A program made the translations under genes and the position numbers. Below are positions 1 to 6,623 of a stretch of 13,192 bases of DNA, in pieces. The stretch covers positions 378-13,569 of the forward strand of contig DFGM01000128.1 in the NCBI GenBank assembly GCA_002371755.1, read 5' to 3'. Source of the DNA: Verrucomicrobia bacterium UBA3750. Lineage in GTDB: Bacteria; Verrucomicrobiota; Kiritimatiellia; RFP12; UBA1067. Each line of letters begins with the position of its first letter. The stretch's first letter is position 1. The notes under the pieces were generated by a model. It ran no database searches and was not told where the DNA came from. It saw only the letters and a program-made list of their open reading frames with translations.

Positions 1-144
1 CCGTCGCCCAGATGAGATTGCGCCCAGCCGCGCCAACACAAAGGCAATCTCCGCGCAAATGTATGCCAGATCGCCGACTGGCATCGCACCTCTCAGCTGC
101 GAAGCCAGTCCATAGGCCAAGTTTTGTGTCTTTTCAGCTTTCAC
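1..144 (-). CDS. 5' end of an unidentified protein gene (partial, runs off left edge)
   Basis: An uninterrupted minus-strand frame enters from the window edge and can start at GTG (144-142) or at ATG (84-82). The ATG is preceded by AGAGG four bases upstream. The GTG lies almost exactly where transcription should begin from the promoter at 152-181, so it would be a leaderless start. From the GTG the product begins with a charged stretch, then 'LASQLRGAMPVGDLAYICAE' and a hydrophobic run. 'LASQLRG' followed by a helix faintly recalls the N-terminal helical part of N-6 DNA methylases of type I restriction systems, but 48 residues are too few to assign a family. The coding signal rests on the open frame, the promoter and the codon use. 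Confidence 0.4.
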   Translation of the reverse strand, partial: MKAEKTQNLAYGLASQLRGAMPVGDLAYICAEIAFVLARLGAISSGRR

Positions 145-151
145 GTGGCAT

Positions 152-181
152 ATAATACCACACAAACCGCCCTCTCGTCAA
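152..181 (-). promoter_or_regulatory. Promoter of the left-edge gene
   Basis: On the minus strand TTGACG (181-176) and TATTAT (157-152) are separated by 18 bases, with TGG directly before the -10 (extended -10). Predicted transcription start is about position 145, at the GTG codon of the left-edge gene. An inverted repeat (183-200) lies just upstream of the -35. Confidence 0.6.
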
Positions 182-182
182 C

Positions 183-200
183 ATGGTTTATTTCAACCAT
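183..200. repeat. 6-bp inverted repeat upstream of a -35 box
   Basis: ATGGTT (183-188) and AACCAT (195-200) form perfect arms around a 6-base AT-rich spacer. It abuts the -35 of the promoter at 152-181, so it could be an operator. It has no following T-run, so it is unlikely to be a terminator. Short arms of this size can arise by chance. Confidence 0.3.
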
Positions 201-287
201 TGCTACAACAAACCCGCGCCGGTTGCCATGTCACTGCTTTCCTTCTGATGCGGCGCGCTCGGCGATCGCGCCCTACCAGCTTCCGCG

Positions 288-368
288 TTACTCTATCTCC
301 ATCAGCATCACGGGGGAAGTGCCGATGCTCGCGAGAAGAACGGATCGCCTTTGCGGTGTGGAATTCAT
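288..368 (-). pseudogene. N-terminal stump resembling a CARF/ring-nuclease CRISPR accessory protein
   Basis: A 26-codon minus-strand frame starts at ATG (368-366) and ends at TAA (290-288). It has a full set of upstream signals: AAAGGGGA (382-375) six bases before the ATG, and an extended -10 TGGTATAAT (400-392) a few bases before that. After eight polar residues it reads SVLLASIGTSPVMLMEIE. The pattern of a hydrophobic strand followed by 'xGTSPxVxTE' is typical of the N-terminus of CRISPR-associated CARF and ring-nuclease proteins, where it forms the first strand and nucleotide-binding loop. It then stops, where family members run past 150 residues, and no cas gene is visible nearby. It may be the start of a deleted accessory gene or a small peptide with chance similarity; the signals are clearer than the identity. 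Confidence 0.3.
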
Positions 369-391
369 TTGCCGTCCCCTTTAACGCCTAT

Positions 392-400
392 ATTATACCA
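392..400 (-). promoter_or_regulatory. Extended -10 promoter of the 288-368 stump
   Basis: TGGTATAAT reads on the minus strand (400-392). No good -35 is seen at 16-18 bases, so recognition would rely on the extended -10. Expected start is near 385, giving a leader of about 17 bases that carries the AAAGGGGA ribosome site. Confidence 0.5.
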
Positions 401-412
401 AAAGCACTTCCA

Positions 413-458
413 AATCAGCCACACCGTCTCGTTTTCAAGACGGACGGCGAGCCTGATT
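413..458. repeat. Two-tier stem-loop in intergenic DNA
   Basis: Outer arms AATCAG (413-418) and CTGATT (453-458) enclose a second perfect pair, CCGTCT (424-429) and AGACGG (438-443), around an 8-base loop. It sits between the end of the GH105-GH28 gene (569) and the promoter at 392-400. It could end or protect the pectinase transcript, but there is no T-tract after it on either strand, so a classical Rho-independent terminator is unlikely. I see nothing else supportable in 459-568. Confidence 0.4.
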
Positions 459-568
459 GTATAGTCCGGCTTGATAGACGACGATTTCGTTCTTGGGCTA
501 CGGCAGATTACGCGGTTGATTATTGTTCATGGTCCGACAACGCAAGTGGATGCGCCGACTTTTCTTAA

Positions 569-2968
569 TCACCTGAAAGACGGCGTGTCGACAACCGACA
601 TGTCTTCCACAAGCTCGGCGGATGACGGGTTCTTCACTTTGCCGACCTTGATGTTCCTGAGCCTGAGCCCGCGGATTGGCTCCGTCTTGTATCCGCGGAA
701 CGAATAGACCGCCTTCGCGCTCGTCGCGGAGATGTCCTCCAGAACGATGTTCTTCACGGGCGTCGCGCGGAGGACTCCGTCCAGCGGAACGCTGTCCGGC
801 TTCCAGAAATAGTCGGTGATTGCCGAAACGGCCTCGTACTTTACGTCAAGCGCCTTTATGCGGCGCATGGTCACGTTCTCCACGAATCCGCCGCGCTCGG
901 GATTCGTCTTGATGAAGAATATCTTGTCGACAGTCTTCTCTGCGCGGCAATCTTCCATAAGGACGTTTCGTATCCCGCCCGAAAGTTCGCTGCCGATTGA
1001 GAGCATGGAATGTCCGTCGTTTATGACGCAGTTCCTCACCACGATATCCTCACTCGGCATCGCGCGGCGGCGGCCTTCGTGGTTGATGCCGGACTTTATC
1101 ACGACAGCATCGTCGCCCTGTTCGAACGTGCAGTCCTCGACAAGTACATTGCGCGAGGACTCGATGTCGATTCCGTCGGAGTTTTTCAGGTCGCAGAAGA
1201 CATCAAGCCCGCGCACAACGACATCTTCGCTGCACAGCAGATGAATCGTCCAGAACGGAGACTGGCGTATCGTGACGCCCTCGATTTTTACGCCCCGGCA
1301 ACGATTGAACTGGATGAGCGGCGGACGCATCAGGCTCCCATCGAGTTTCCAGTACTGGCGCTCCTCCACAGGGGTATTATCGCGCGCCCATTCCGCGAGG
1401 CGCCGCTTCGCCGCGTCGTGCGCTGGATTCTTCTTGCGCGCAAGACCCCATGTGCGCCAGCGCGTTTCGACGGATGGCGCAAGCGTGCCCTTCCCAGTTA
1501 TGGCGACGTTCGTGCAGCCGTAGGCGTAGACGAGCGGCGAATAGCCCATGCACTCGATTCCCTCCCAGCTCGTGCGGACGGCCGGGAGATAGTCGTCGAG
1601 ATTCTCCGTGAAGACGATCTTAGCGCCTTCGGAAAGATGCAGCTCGACGTTGCTTTTGAGATGGATCGCTCCGCTCGTCCACTCGCCCGCCGGCACGACG
1701 ACCCTTCCACCGCCCGCCGCCGCAACGCGGTCGACCTCGCGCTGGATGTCAAGTTTGCCCATTTGCGCGTCTTCGATTTCGAGCGCAAGTAGCATGTACG
1801 GTCCGACGCCTTTGGGGTCGTTATCGACAATCTTCTCGCGGAGATAGTATTCAAACGATCCGTCACGGTCTGCGGAAAGCCCCGCCACGGAACAGCAGCG
1901 TGTGAGCGACACGGTGCCATCGGGATTCGCTTTCAAAAAATCTCGATTCAGAGCATCCCAAGCCTTGAAAGCAGCCGCCTTCGCTTCTTCGCCGAGAATT
2001 CCACGCCTCACCCCTTTCATCATTGCATAGCCGATGAGGGTCGTGGCAGTTGACTCCAGGTAGTTTCCTTCGCGCTCCGGCTGGTCTGCGACCTGCCACC
2101 ACGCGCCGGAATTGTCCTGCCAGCGAATGAGCGTCGCGGTGTATTCCCGCATCAGTTTGCGAAGTTGTTCGCGCCCGGGATGGTCCGTCGGGAAGTACTC
2201 CTCAGTGTCCACTATCGCCGCCGCGAACCATCCGAGCGCGCGCCCCCACGCGTGCGCACTCTGCCCCGTCGTCTTGTCGGCCCACACCATCGACTTCGAC
2301 TCGTCCCATCCGTGGCGGTAGAGCCAGGTCTTCGCATCGTATGTATGGCGCGTCACGACTGCGAACTGGTTCGCGATGTCGTCGAATGCCGCGCGCTTCG
2401 CGTCGCCCTCGAGGAAGCGCGATGCATAACGCGCATAGAACGGACAGCCCATATAGAGTCCGTCGAGCCACATCTGGTGCGTGTAGACCTTCTTGTGCCA
2501 GAAGCCGCCTTCCGCCACGCGCGGCTGAATCGCGAACTGCGCGAACTGCGTGTCTAGCACCTTCCTGAGTCGTTCCGCCTCATCCCTCATACCCCTTCTC
2601 TCATCCATCTCATACATATCGAAGGCGAACTTGCCGGGGTTGATGCAGTCGAGCTTGCAATCCTCCATTCTGTAGCCGAGGATTTTGCCGTCCTTCGTCA
2701 CCATCCTATCGATGTAGTCCTCGCACCATGCGAAGGTTTTTTCGCGCAATTTTGGACACCTCTTCGCGACCGCGAGCGCGGCCTGAAGCTCGAGTCCGTC
2801 GGTATACTCCCACTTCGGCTTCTTGCGTTTGTCGATTCCGCACGGAACGGGATTGCGCCGCATCTCGCTTTCCAGCATTTTGGAGGCGGCAGTAAACGCC
2901 TCTCCTGCCGAGACGACGAGAGAGGCGATGATGGCAGATGCCGAGACGAATTGTTTTATCATGGGCAT
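569..2968 (-). CDS. Secreted GH105-GH28 fusion: unsaturated galacturonyl hydrolase plus polygalacturonase
   Basis: 799 residues from the ATG at 2968, chosen because it overlaps the upstream stop as TGATG and is followed by a signal peptide (basic residue, then hydrophobic to about residue 22); a second ATG lies two codons on. Residues about 45-398 look like GH105, the (alpha/alpha)6 hydrolases that remove unsaturated uronate from rhamnogalacturonan or pectin oligomers: QMWLDGLYM (165-173, with the conserved Asp169), YRHGWDE (217-223), WGRALGW (241-247) and GVGPYMLLALE (387-397). Residues about 403-790 form a GH28 beta-helix: NSDGID (596-601), GDD (618-620) and DGHSMLSIGSE (651-661). Departures: the usual GHG is GHS, and the RxK motif reads FIK (685-687), losing the Arg. 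This suggests an exo or specialised polygalacturonase. It is downstream of and coupled to the small secreted protein, under the promoter at 3325-3370. Domain identities are firm; exact substrate is inferred. Confidence 0.9.
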   Translation of the reverse strand: MPMIKQFVSASAIIASLVVSAGEAFTAASKMLESEMRRNPVPCGIDKRKKPKWEYTDGLELQAALAVAKRCPKLREKTFAWCEDYIDRMVTKDGKILGYRMEDCKLDCINPGKFAFDMYEMDERRGMRDEAERLRKVLDTQFAQFAIQPRVAEGGFWHKKVYTHQMWLDGLYMGCPFYARYASRFLEGDAKRAAFDDIANQFAVVTRHTYDAKTWLYRHGWDESKSMVWADKTTGQSAHAWGRALGWFAAAIVDTEEYFPTDHPGREQLRKLMREYTATLIRWQDNSGAWWQVADQPEREGNYLESTATTLIGYAMMKGVRRGILGEEAKAAAFKAWDALNRDFLKANPDGTVSLTRCCSVAGLSADRDGSFEYYLREKIVDNDPKGVGPYMLLALEIEDAQMGKLDIQREVDRVAAAGGGRVVVPAGEWTSGAIHLKSNVELHLSEGAKIVFTENLDDYLPAVRTSWEGIECMGYSPLVYAYGCTNVAITGKGTLAPSVETRWRTWGLARKKNPAHDAAKRRLAEWARDNTPVEERQYWKLDGSLMRPPLIQFNRCRGVKIEGVTIRQSPFWTIHLLCSEDVVVRGLDVFCDLKNSDGIDIESSRNVLVEDCTFEQGDDAVVIKSGINHEGRRRAMPSEDIVVRNCVINDGHSMLSIGSELSGGIRNVLMEDCRAEKTVDKIFFIKTNPERGGFVENVTMRRIKALDVKYEAVSAITDYFWKPDSVPLDGVLRATPVKNIVLEDISATSAKAVYSFRGYKTEPIRGLRLRNIKVGKVKNPSSAELVEDMSVVDTPSFR

Positions 2969-3291
2969 CAGCGGAAGATTATCGCCAAGCCCGCATTCGG
3001 GTTGCCCTCTGTGAGGCGCAGGACTCCGCCTCTCGACTTCGCAAGCCACCAGTTCTTCGGCTTGCCGTTTGAGGCCGCGACCTTGTTGCCCTCAGAATCG
3101 ACGGCGTAAGCCTCCGGCGTTCCGGAAAGCGTCGCAGTTCCAGTCGTTGTGACATATCCGGCAATCGTAGCCGTCGATTCAACATCTGTGCCCAGCGGTA
3201 TCTCCGTGCCCAGTGTGAACGTGCAGCTTTCGGCGTACGCGGCGGCAAGCGCGAGAGCCGATGCCATGAGTGCGAGGTGCTTTAGTTTCAT
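2968..3291 (-). CDS. Small secreted protein of unknown function
   Basis: 107 residues. A clear signal peptide (MKLKHLALMASALALAAAYA) is followed by a Thr/Gly-rich beta-type stretch ('TATIAGYVTTTGTATLSG') and a C-terminal part ending GVLRLTEGNPNAGLAIIFR. The ATG at 3291 is preceded by AAAGGA about nine bases upstream. Its TGA overlaps the ATG of the GH105-GH28 gene by one base, so the two are probably translated together and the product acts outside the cytoplasm next to that enzyme. I do not recognise the family. It may be a carbohydrate-binding or anchoring helper, or the remnant of a larger beta-sandwich protein with its ends retained. Confidence 0.7.
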   Translation of the reverse strand: MKLKHLALMASALALAAAYAESCTFTLGTEIPLGTDVESTATIAGYVTTTGTATLSGTPEAYAVDSEGNKVAASNGKPKNWWLAKSRGGVLRLTEGNPNAGLAIIFR

Positions 3292-3324
3292 GTCGTTAAG
3301 TCCTTTCTTCGCTTTGGTGACACT

Positions 3325-3370
3325 ATTTTACCATTTCGATGGGTTTCTCAACTACCCCCTTGCGGGTGAA
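3325..3370 (-). promoter_or_regulatory. Promoter and putative operator of the small secreted protein / GH105-GH28 unit
   Basis: On the minus strand an extended -10 TGGTAAAAT (3333-3325) precedes the gene start by about 35 bases. A poor -35 TTGAGA lies 15 bases upstream. GGGGGTAG overlaps the -35 position (GGGGGTA at 3359-3353), with an imperfect opposite arm TTCACCC (3370-3364) across a 4-base GCAA gap. The same box at the same distance is found at 5003-5048. Confidence 0.55.
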
Positions 3371-3373
3371 AAT

Positions 3374-4996
3374 TCATTCCACAGGACGCCACCCGTCGGA
3401 GCCGGCAAGAACATCATTCCAGCTTTCGGCGCCACGCTCTGAGAAGTATTTATCGGCTTCCGCAAGCGAACCGGTGTGAATCCATGCGGGTCGTGCGGTG
3501 GTTTCGGCTCCGGTTCCCGTGCAGCCGAACTCTCCGTACCATGCCGTTTTCTCGTTTTCCGGCTTGCGCCAATTGCTCCATCCCTCGGGCTTGAGCACAT
3601 CGTCGAAACGACAGCCGATGAACACCGTTTGCGCGTAGGGACGCCACGGACGCCCGAGTTCGGACTTTTTCATGCCGTCCTTCCCGGAAAGCGCACAGTC
3701 GACGAACACAAACCCGAAGCGCTGCCCCTGCCGCGTCGATGCGGCGGTGACGTATCCACGGTCGGCAAAGCGCAGACGGCACCGGTTGAACACCGCCGTC
3801 GCGCCGCCGAAGATGAAGTCCACCGTCCCCTCGATCTCGCAGTCCTCGTAGTACTGGCGCGAAACGCCGTCGCCGCGGTGCGGACCGTCCGCGAGGAGCG
3901 TGTCCTGATGGCCGAGGAAGGCGCACTTCCTGAATATCACGCGGTCGGATGTCACCGCGACGGCGAGTGCCTGCCCCACGCCGCGCCCTCCCGCCTCGAC
4001 ATTCGCAAGCAAGTATGCCGCGCCCTGCGGGAGGTCTACATCGTTCCCGGCCTTGATTGCCGCAGCCGCGCGTTCTTTAAGGAGTCGGGTCTTCTCGACC
4101 CCGTCGTTAAGCCGCCGCACGCCCCACTCTACGGCGCTGTAGTCGCTCACGACAGTCCCGTCAAAGCCGATATAGCCGCGAAGGATGCCTTGAATCAGTG
4201 TCGGGTTCGACACGGCCTGCTCGCCCTTGAACTGATCGTAGCTCGTCATCACGGCCGCCGCGCCGCCTGCCTTTATCATCGCTTCGTGCGGATAGACGAC
4301 TTCCTCAAAAATGTCGCGCCAGCCGCGCTGCTCGCCGCCGCCGATAGTGCCGTAGCCGAGGAAGTGCTTCGTGCATGCGGCGGCGTGGCCGGAAGCCTGC
4401 AGCCCGCGCACAAACGCCGTGCCCATGACCGCTACGAGATAGCCAGACTCGCCATACCCTTCTTCGAGGCGAGTCCAGTTGGAGTTCACGATGACATCCG
4501 CCATCGGCGAAAGTGCGAATGTAGCACCGACCGTACGCATCGCCTCGCTCGTCTCGCGACACTTGCGCTCGAGCAGTGGCGCATCCCATGACGATGCGAC
4601 GGCAATCTGCTGCGGATACGTCGTAGCCGTGCGCGCGGCAAGCCCGGAAATCACCTCCTCATGGCAGATTGCAGGGATTCCGGCGCGCGTCTCGTTCATG
4701 CAGAACGCCTGGACGTCGCGCACGAATTGCGCGAGCGCCTCCGGCTCGTCCGTCCGGTTGCAGGCGAACTGGCAGACATGCCCGATTCCGTGCGGAATGC
4801 GCGTGCGCGCCTTTTCGGTGGAAAAGCGACCGTCGGAGCCGGTCAGATTCCCGGCGCTTGTGGCACAAATCTGCGCAATGCGTTCTTCCGGCGTCAACTG
4901 TGCGTATATTTCGTCCACCAAGCGATGGATGCCGCTATCTGCAAAGCAAATGTTTGAAAGGAATGCGCAAACGAGAAGTTGATGGGTTCTTTTCAT
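3374..4996 (-). CDS. Secreted chimera: GH3 glycosidase N-domain joined to pectin methylesterase
   Basis: 540 residues from the ATG at 4996, chosen because the signal peptide (MKRTHQLLVCAFLSNICFA) starts there. Residues about 25-337 match the GH3 TIM-barrel domain: HEEVISGLAARTATTYPQQI near 112-131, KHFLGYG (210-216) and VVSDYSAVEW, where Asp285 is the expected nucleophile. The GH3 C-terminal alpha/beta domain, which carries the acid/base Glu in glucosidases, is absent. At about residue 337 the sequence switches to pectinesterase, which de-esterifies homogalacturonan. It has GQALAV (Gln342), GHQDTL (Asp365), GTVDFIFG (Asp393) and LGRPWRPY (Arg449), all catalytic residues, but lacks the usual first 80-100 residues of the beta-helix. 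No family I know has this joint, so an in-frame deletion that fused two neighbouring genes is likely. The esterase may still work if the GH3 part caps the helix; GH3 activity is doubtful. The mRNA looks leaderless. Confidence 0.85.
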   Translation of the reverse strand: MKRTHQLLVCAFLSNICFADSGIHRLVDEIYAQLTPEERIAQICATSAGNLTGSDGRFSTEKARTRIPHGIGHVCQFACNRTDEPEALAQFVRDVQAFCMNETRAGIPAICHEEVISGLAARTATTYPQQIAVASSWDAPLLERKCRETSEAMRTVGATFALSPMADVIVNSNWTRLEEGYGESGYLVAVMGTAFVRGLQASGHAAACTKHFLGYGTIGGGEQRGWRDIFEEVVYPHEAMIKAGGAAAVMTSYDQFKGEQAVSNPTLIQGILRGYIGFDGTVVSDYSAVEWGVRRLNDGVEKTRLLKERAAAAIKAGNDVDLPQGAAYLLANVEAGGRGVGQALAVAVTSDRVIFRKCAFLGHQDTLLADGPHRGDGVSRQYYEDCEIEGTVDFIFGGATAVFNRCRLRFADRGYVTAASTRQGQRFGFVFVDCALSGKDGMKKSELGRPWRPYAQTVFIGCRFDDVLKPEGWSNWRKPENEKTAWYGEFGCTGTGAETTARPAWIHTGSLAEADKYFSERGAESWNDVLAGSDGWRPVE

Positions 4997-5002
4997 GCGA
5001 AA

Positions 5003-5048
5003 ATTATAGCACATTGCGTGTGCCGCAGGCTACCCCCAACAGGGGGTA
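5003..5048 (-). promoter_or_regulatory. Promoter and palindromic operator of the GH3-pectinesterase gene
   Basis: Extended -10 TGCTATAAT (5011-5003 on the minus strand) lies only six bases before the ATG at 4996, so the transcript should start at or next to the start codon. No normal -35 exists; instead a perfect palindrome TACCCCCTGTTGGGGGTA (5048-5031; 7-bp arms, 4-base centre) ends at about -35. This placement suits an activator or repressor site. The GGGGGTA half is at exactly the same distance from the -10 as in the promoter at 3325-3370. Confidence 0.6.
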
Positions 5049-5097
5049 TGCAATGACCACAGGCTAAATGCGCCGTGAACTAAATCGCCATGCCTAC

Positions 5098-5127
5098 TTG
5101 CCCAAAGTGCCGTATTTTTGCTATACT
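5098..5127 (+). promoter_or_regulatory. Promoter of the 5199 gene and probably the whole plus-strand unit
   Basis: TTGCCC (5098-5103) and TATACT (5122-5127) are 18 bases apart, with TGC immediately before the -10. Start is expected near 5134, leaving a leader of about 65 bases before the ATG at 5199. It is divergent from the GH3-pectinesterase promoter, with the palindrome at 5031-5048 between them. Confidence 0.6.
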
Positions 5128-5198
5128 ATTGCCATAACTACTTCCAACATAATGTACCTCAACTTCGGATCGAGACAGGTGAAGTAGAGAGGCAAACC

Positions 5199-6338
5199 AT
5201 GACGAAGTATTCTGAACAGACATTTGACGGCAAGATTCCGCCAACGACTTTGATGAAGATAGCATTCCCGGCTGTCTGCATGGCGGTCATGCTGCATGGA
5301 TTCGGGGCGCTTGCGGCGGGATGGTCGCAGAATCTTGATGCGAAACCAGTCGATCTGCCGCTTGGTCTCAAGTTTGGCGATGTGTATGAGGGGGCGATAA
5401 GATCGACAAAATCCGATTACATGAACGGCATCGAGTTGAAACGATGCGATGCCGTCATAACGAACGACTGGTTTGGCTTCAACGATGTCGTCGTGATGAT
5501 GACAGGCAAGAGGCGCGTCGAAGGCGTGCTGGGGATAAAAAGAGACTTCAAGGACTTTGACGAGGCGATCACTAATCTCGTCGCTCTGAAAGAGACTCTT
5601 TCCCAAAAGTATGGCATCAGCTTCATGGGCTACATGGTCCCCCGGACGATTGGCAACTTGCGTTCGTTGTCCCTCACCGGCATGGGTGCAGGCGACGAGA
5701 CGATATCGTTGGACGCAAGCGACTGGATGAACGAGGGTGAAGACAAACCAAAGACAGGCTTGAGCCTTGGAATCCATTCCCAAATTGCCGCAAAGATCGA
5801 GTCGAAAGAACTTGATGCGGAGGCGGCAAGCCTGCGAACGGCAATCAAGGAGGTGTTCGGCGTCGATTTTGACACTCCGCAGCCAACGCCGCTTTGGGGC
5901 TTCGAATGGGAGAAACTGCCGGTGCCGATCGAGGGTCTTACGGAATGGCGTTGCGACACATCGCATGTTGTCGACTCGAAAAAAGGCAATTTGCTGGAGT
6001 CGGTGTCGTTCAGACGTGTCTTCGACGGGGATGTCTCTACTGCCGAACTTGAAGTGGCGGCTCGGAGAATCGTTGCAGCATTGGAAAAGGCATACGGGCA
6101 GAAATTGCCCGACGTCAGCACGAATCTGACTTCTGGAAACGACCGTGGCATTCCGGCCGCCTATGATACGAGGAGCTACGGAGCGAACCAGCATTATGTC
6201 GCGTACGGTGCTGTCGGTACGCTAATTGTTTCGATTGAATATGCCGAACCGCGCTATGCGCTTCGCGAAGGGAAATACGAACTTGTGTTCAAGGGCGGAG
6301 TCAAGTTCTCCGTATCGCGGGCCGGTTGGATGAAATGA
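5199..6338 (+). CDS. Exported protein of unknown function with two internal repeats
   Basis: 379 residues. The ATG at 5199 is chosen for AGAGG (5188-5192) six bases upstream; an internal ATG at 5253 starts the hydrophobic signal segment (about residues 19-41, ending GFGALAAG) but lacks a ribosome site. The mature part falls into two similar halves, about 50-165 and 233-366. Each has a hydrophobic strand, an 'RRV..' turn, an acidic helix of pattern A..I..L...L and then YG (residues 138-139 and 299-300), which suggests a duplicated alpha/beta unit. No catalytic motif or lipobox is seen. I do not recognise the family. It heads the co-directional gene row, 27 bases before the TSCPD gene, but is the only exported member, so it may be functionally separate. 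Confidence 0.75.
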   Translation: MTKYSEQTFDGKIPPTTLMKIAFPAVCMAVMLHGFGALAAGWSQNLDAKPVDLPLGLKFGDVYEGAIRSTKSDYMNGIELKRCDAVITNDWFGFNDVVVMMTGKRRVEGVLGIKRDFKDFDEAITNLVALKETLSQKYGISFMGYMVPRTIGNLRSLSLTGMGAGDETISLDASDWMNEGEDKPKTGLSLGIHSQIAAKIESKELDAEAASLRTAIKEVFGVDFDTPQPTPLWGFEWEKLPVPIEGLTEWRCDTSHVVDSKKGNLLESVSFRRVFDGDVSTAELEVAARRIVAALEKAYGQKLPDVSTNLTSGNDRGIPAAYDTRSYGANQHYVAYGAVGTLIVSIEYAEPRYALREGKYELVFKGGVKFSVSRAGWMK

Positions 6339-6365
6339 CATTTCAAAACCAAGAAAACCCAAACC

Positions 6366-6623
6366 ATGAAAACATACAATGCTCAAGGAACCTGCTCGCG
6401 GGCGATCGAATACGAAGTGGCGGATGGCATTCTGACCGCCTGCCGTTTCATCGGCGGTTGCCCCGGCAATACGCAAGGCGTAGCAAAACTCGCCGTCGGC
6501 CGCAAGGTCGAGGATGTCATATCGCTCCTCAAAGGCATACAATGCCGGAACGGTACTTCCTGCCCGGACCAGTTGGCGCGCGCGCTGGAATCTGAAATTG
6601 CAAACAAGGAGATAGTCGCATGA
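6366..6623 (+). CDS. TSCPD-domain protein (TIGR03905-like, Cys-rich)
   Basis: 85 residues. Conserved cysteines appear in TCSRAI (Cys10), TACRF (Cys26), GGCPG (Cys32) and IQCRNGTSCPDQLARAL (Cys60, Cys66). The 'GNTQG' and 'TSCPDQLA' segments are the signature of the TSCPD domain, known as a stand-alone small protein and at the C-terminus of B12-dependent ribonucleotide reductases. Its role is unknown; the cysteines suggest metal binding. There is no good Shine-Dalgarno site. The stop overlaps the macro-domain start as ATGA. The length is normal for the stand-alone family. Confidence 0.88.
   Translation: MKTYNAQGTCSRAIEYEVADGILTACRFIGGCPGNTQGVAKLAVGRKVEDVISLLKGIQCRNGTSCPDQLARALESEIANKEIVA

Noticed and set aside
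124..707. Three overlapping plus-strand frames near the left edge
   Set aside because: No ribosome sites or domains, unusual amino-acid composition, and they run through minus-strand promoters, a hairpin and the end of the GH28 domain.
1010..1792. Long plus-strand open frame (260 codons)
   Set aside because: Antisense to the GH105-GH28 gene, arginine-rich low-complexity product without any domain, no ribosome site; a by-product of the high-GC coding strand.
3476..4591. Plus-strand open frame of 371 codons
   Set aside because: Lies fully opposite the GH3-pectinesterase gene, whose catalytic motifs are clear; product is compositionally biased.
5121..6194. Minus-strand open frame of 357 codons
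   Set aside because: Antisense to the exported two-repeat protein, which has promoter, ribosome site and signal peptide; the antisense product is Arg/His-rich with no signal.
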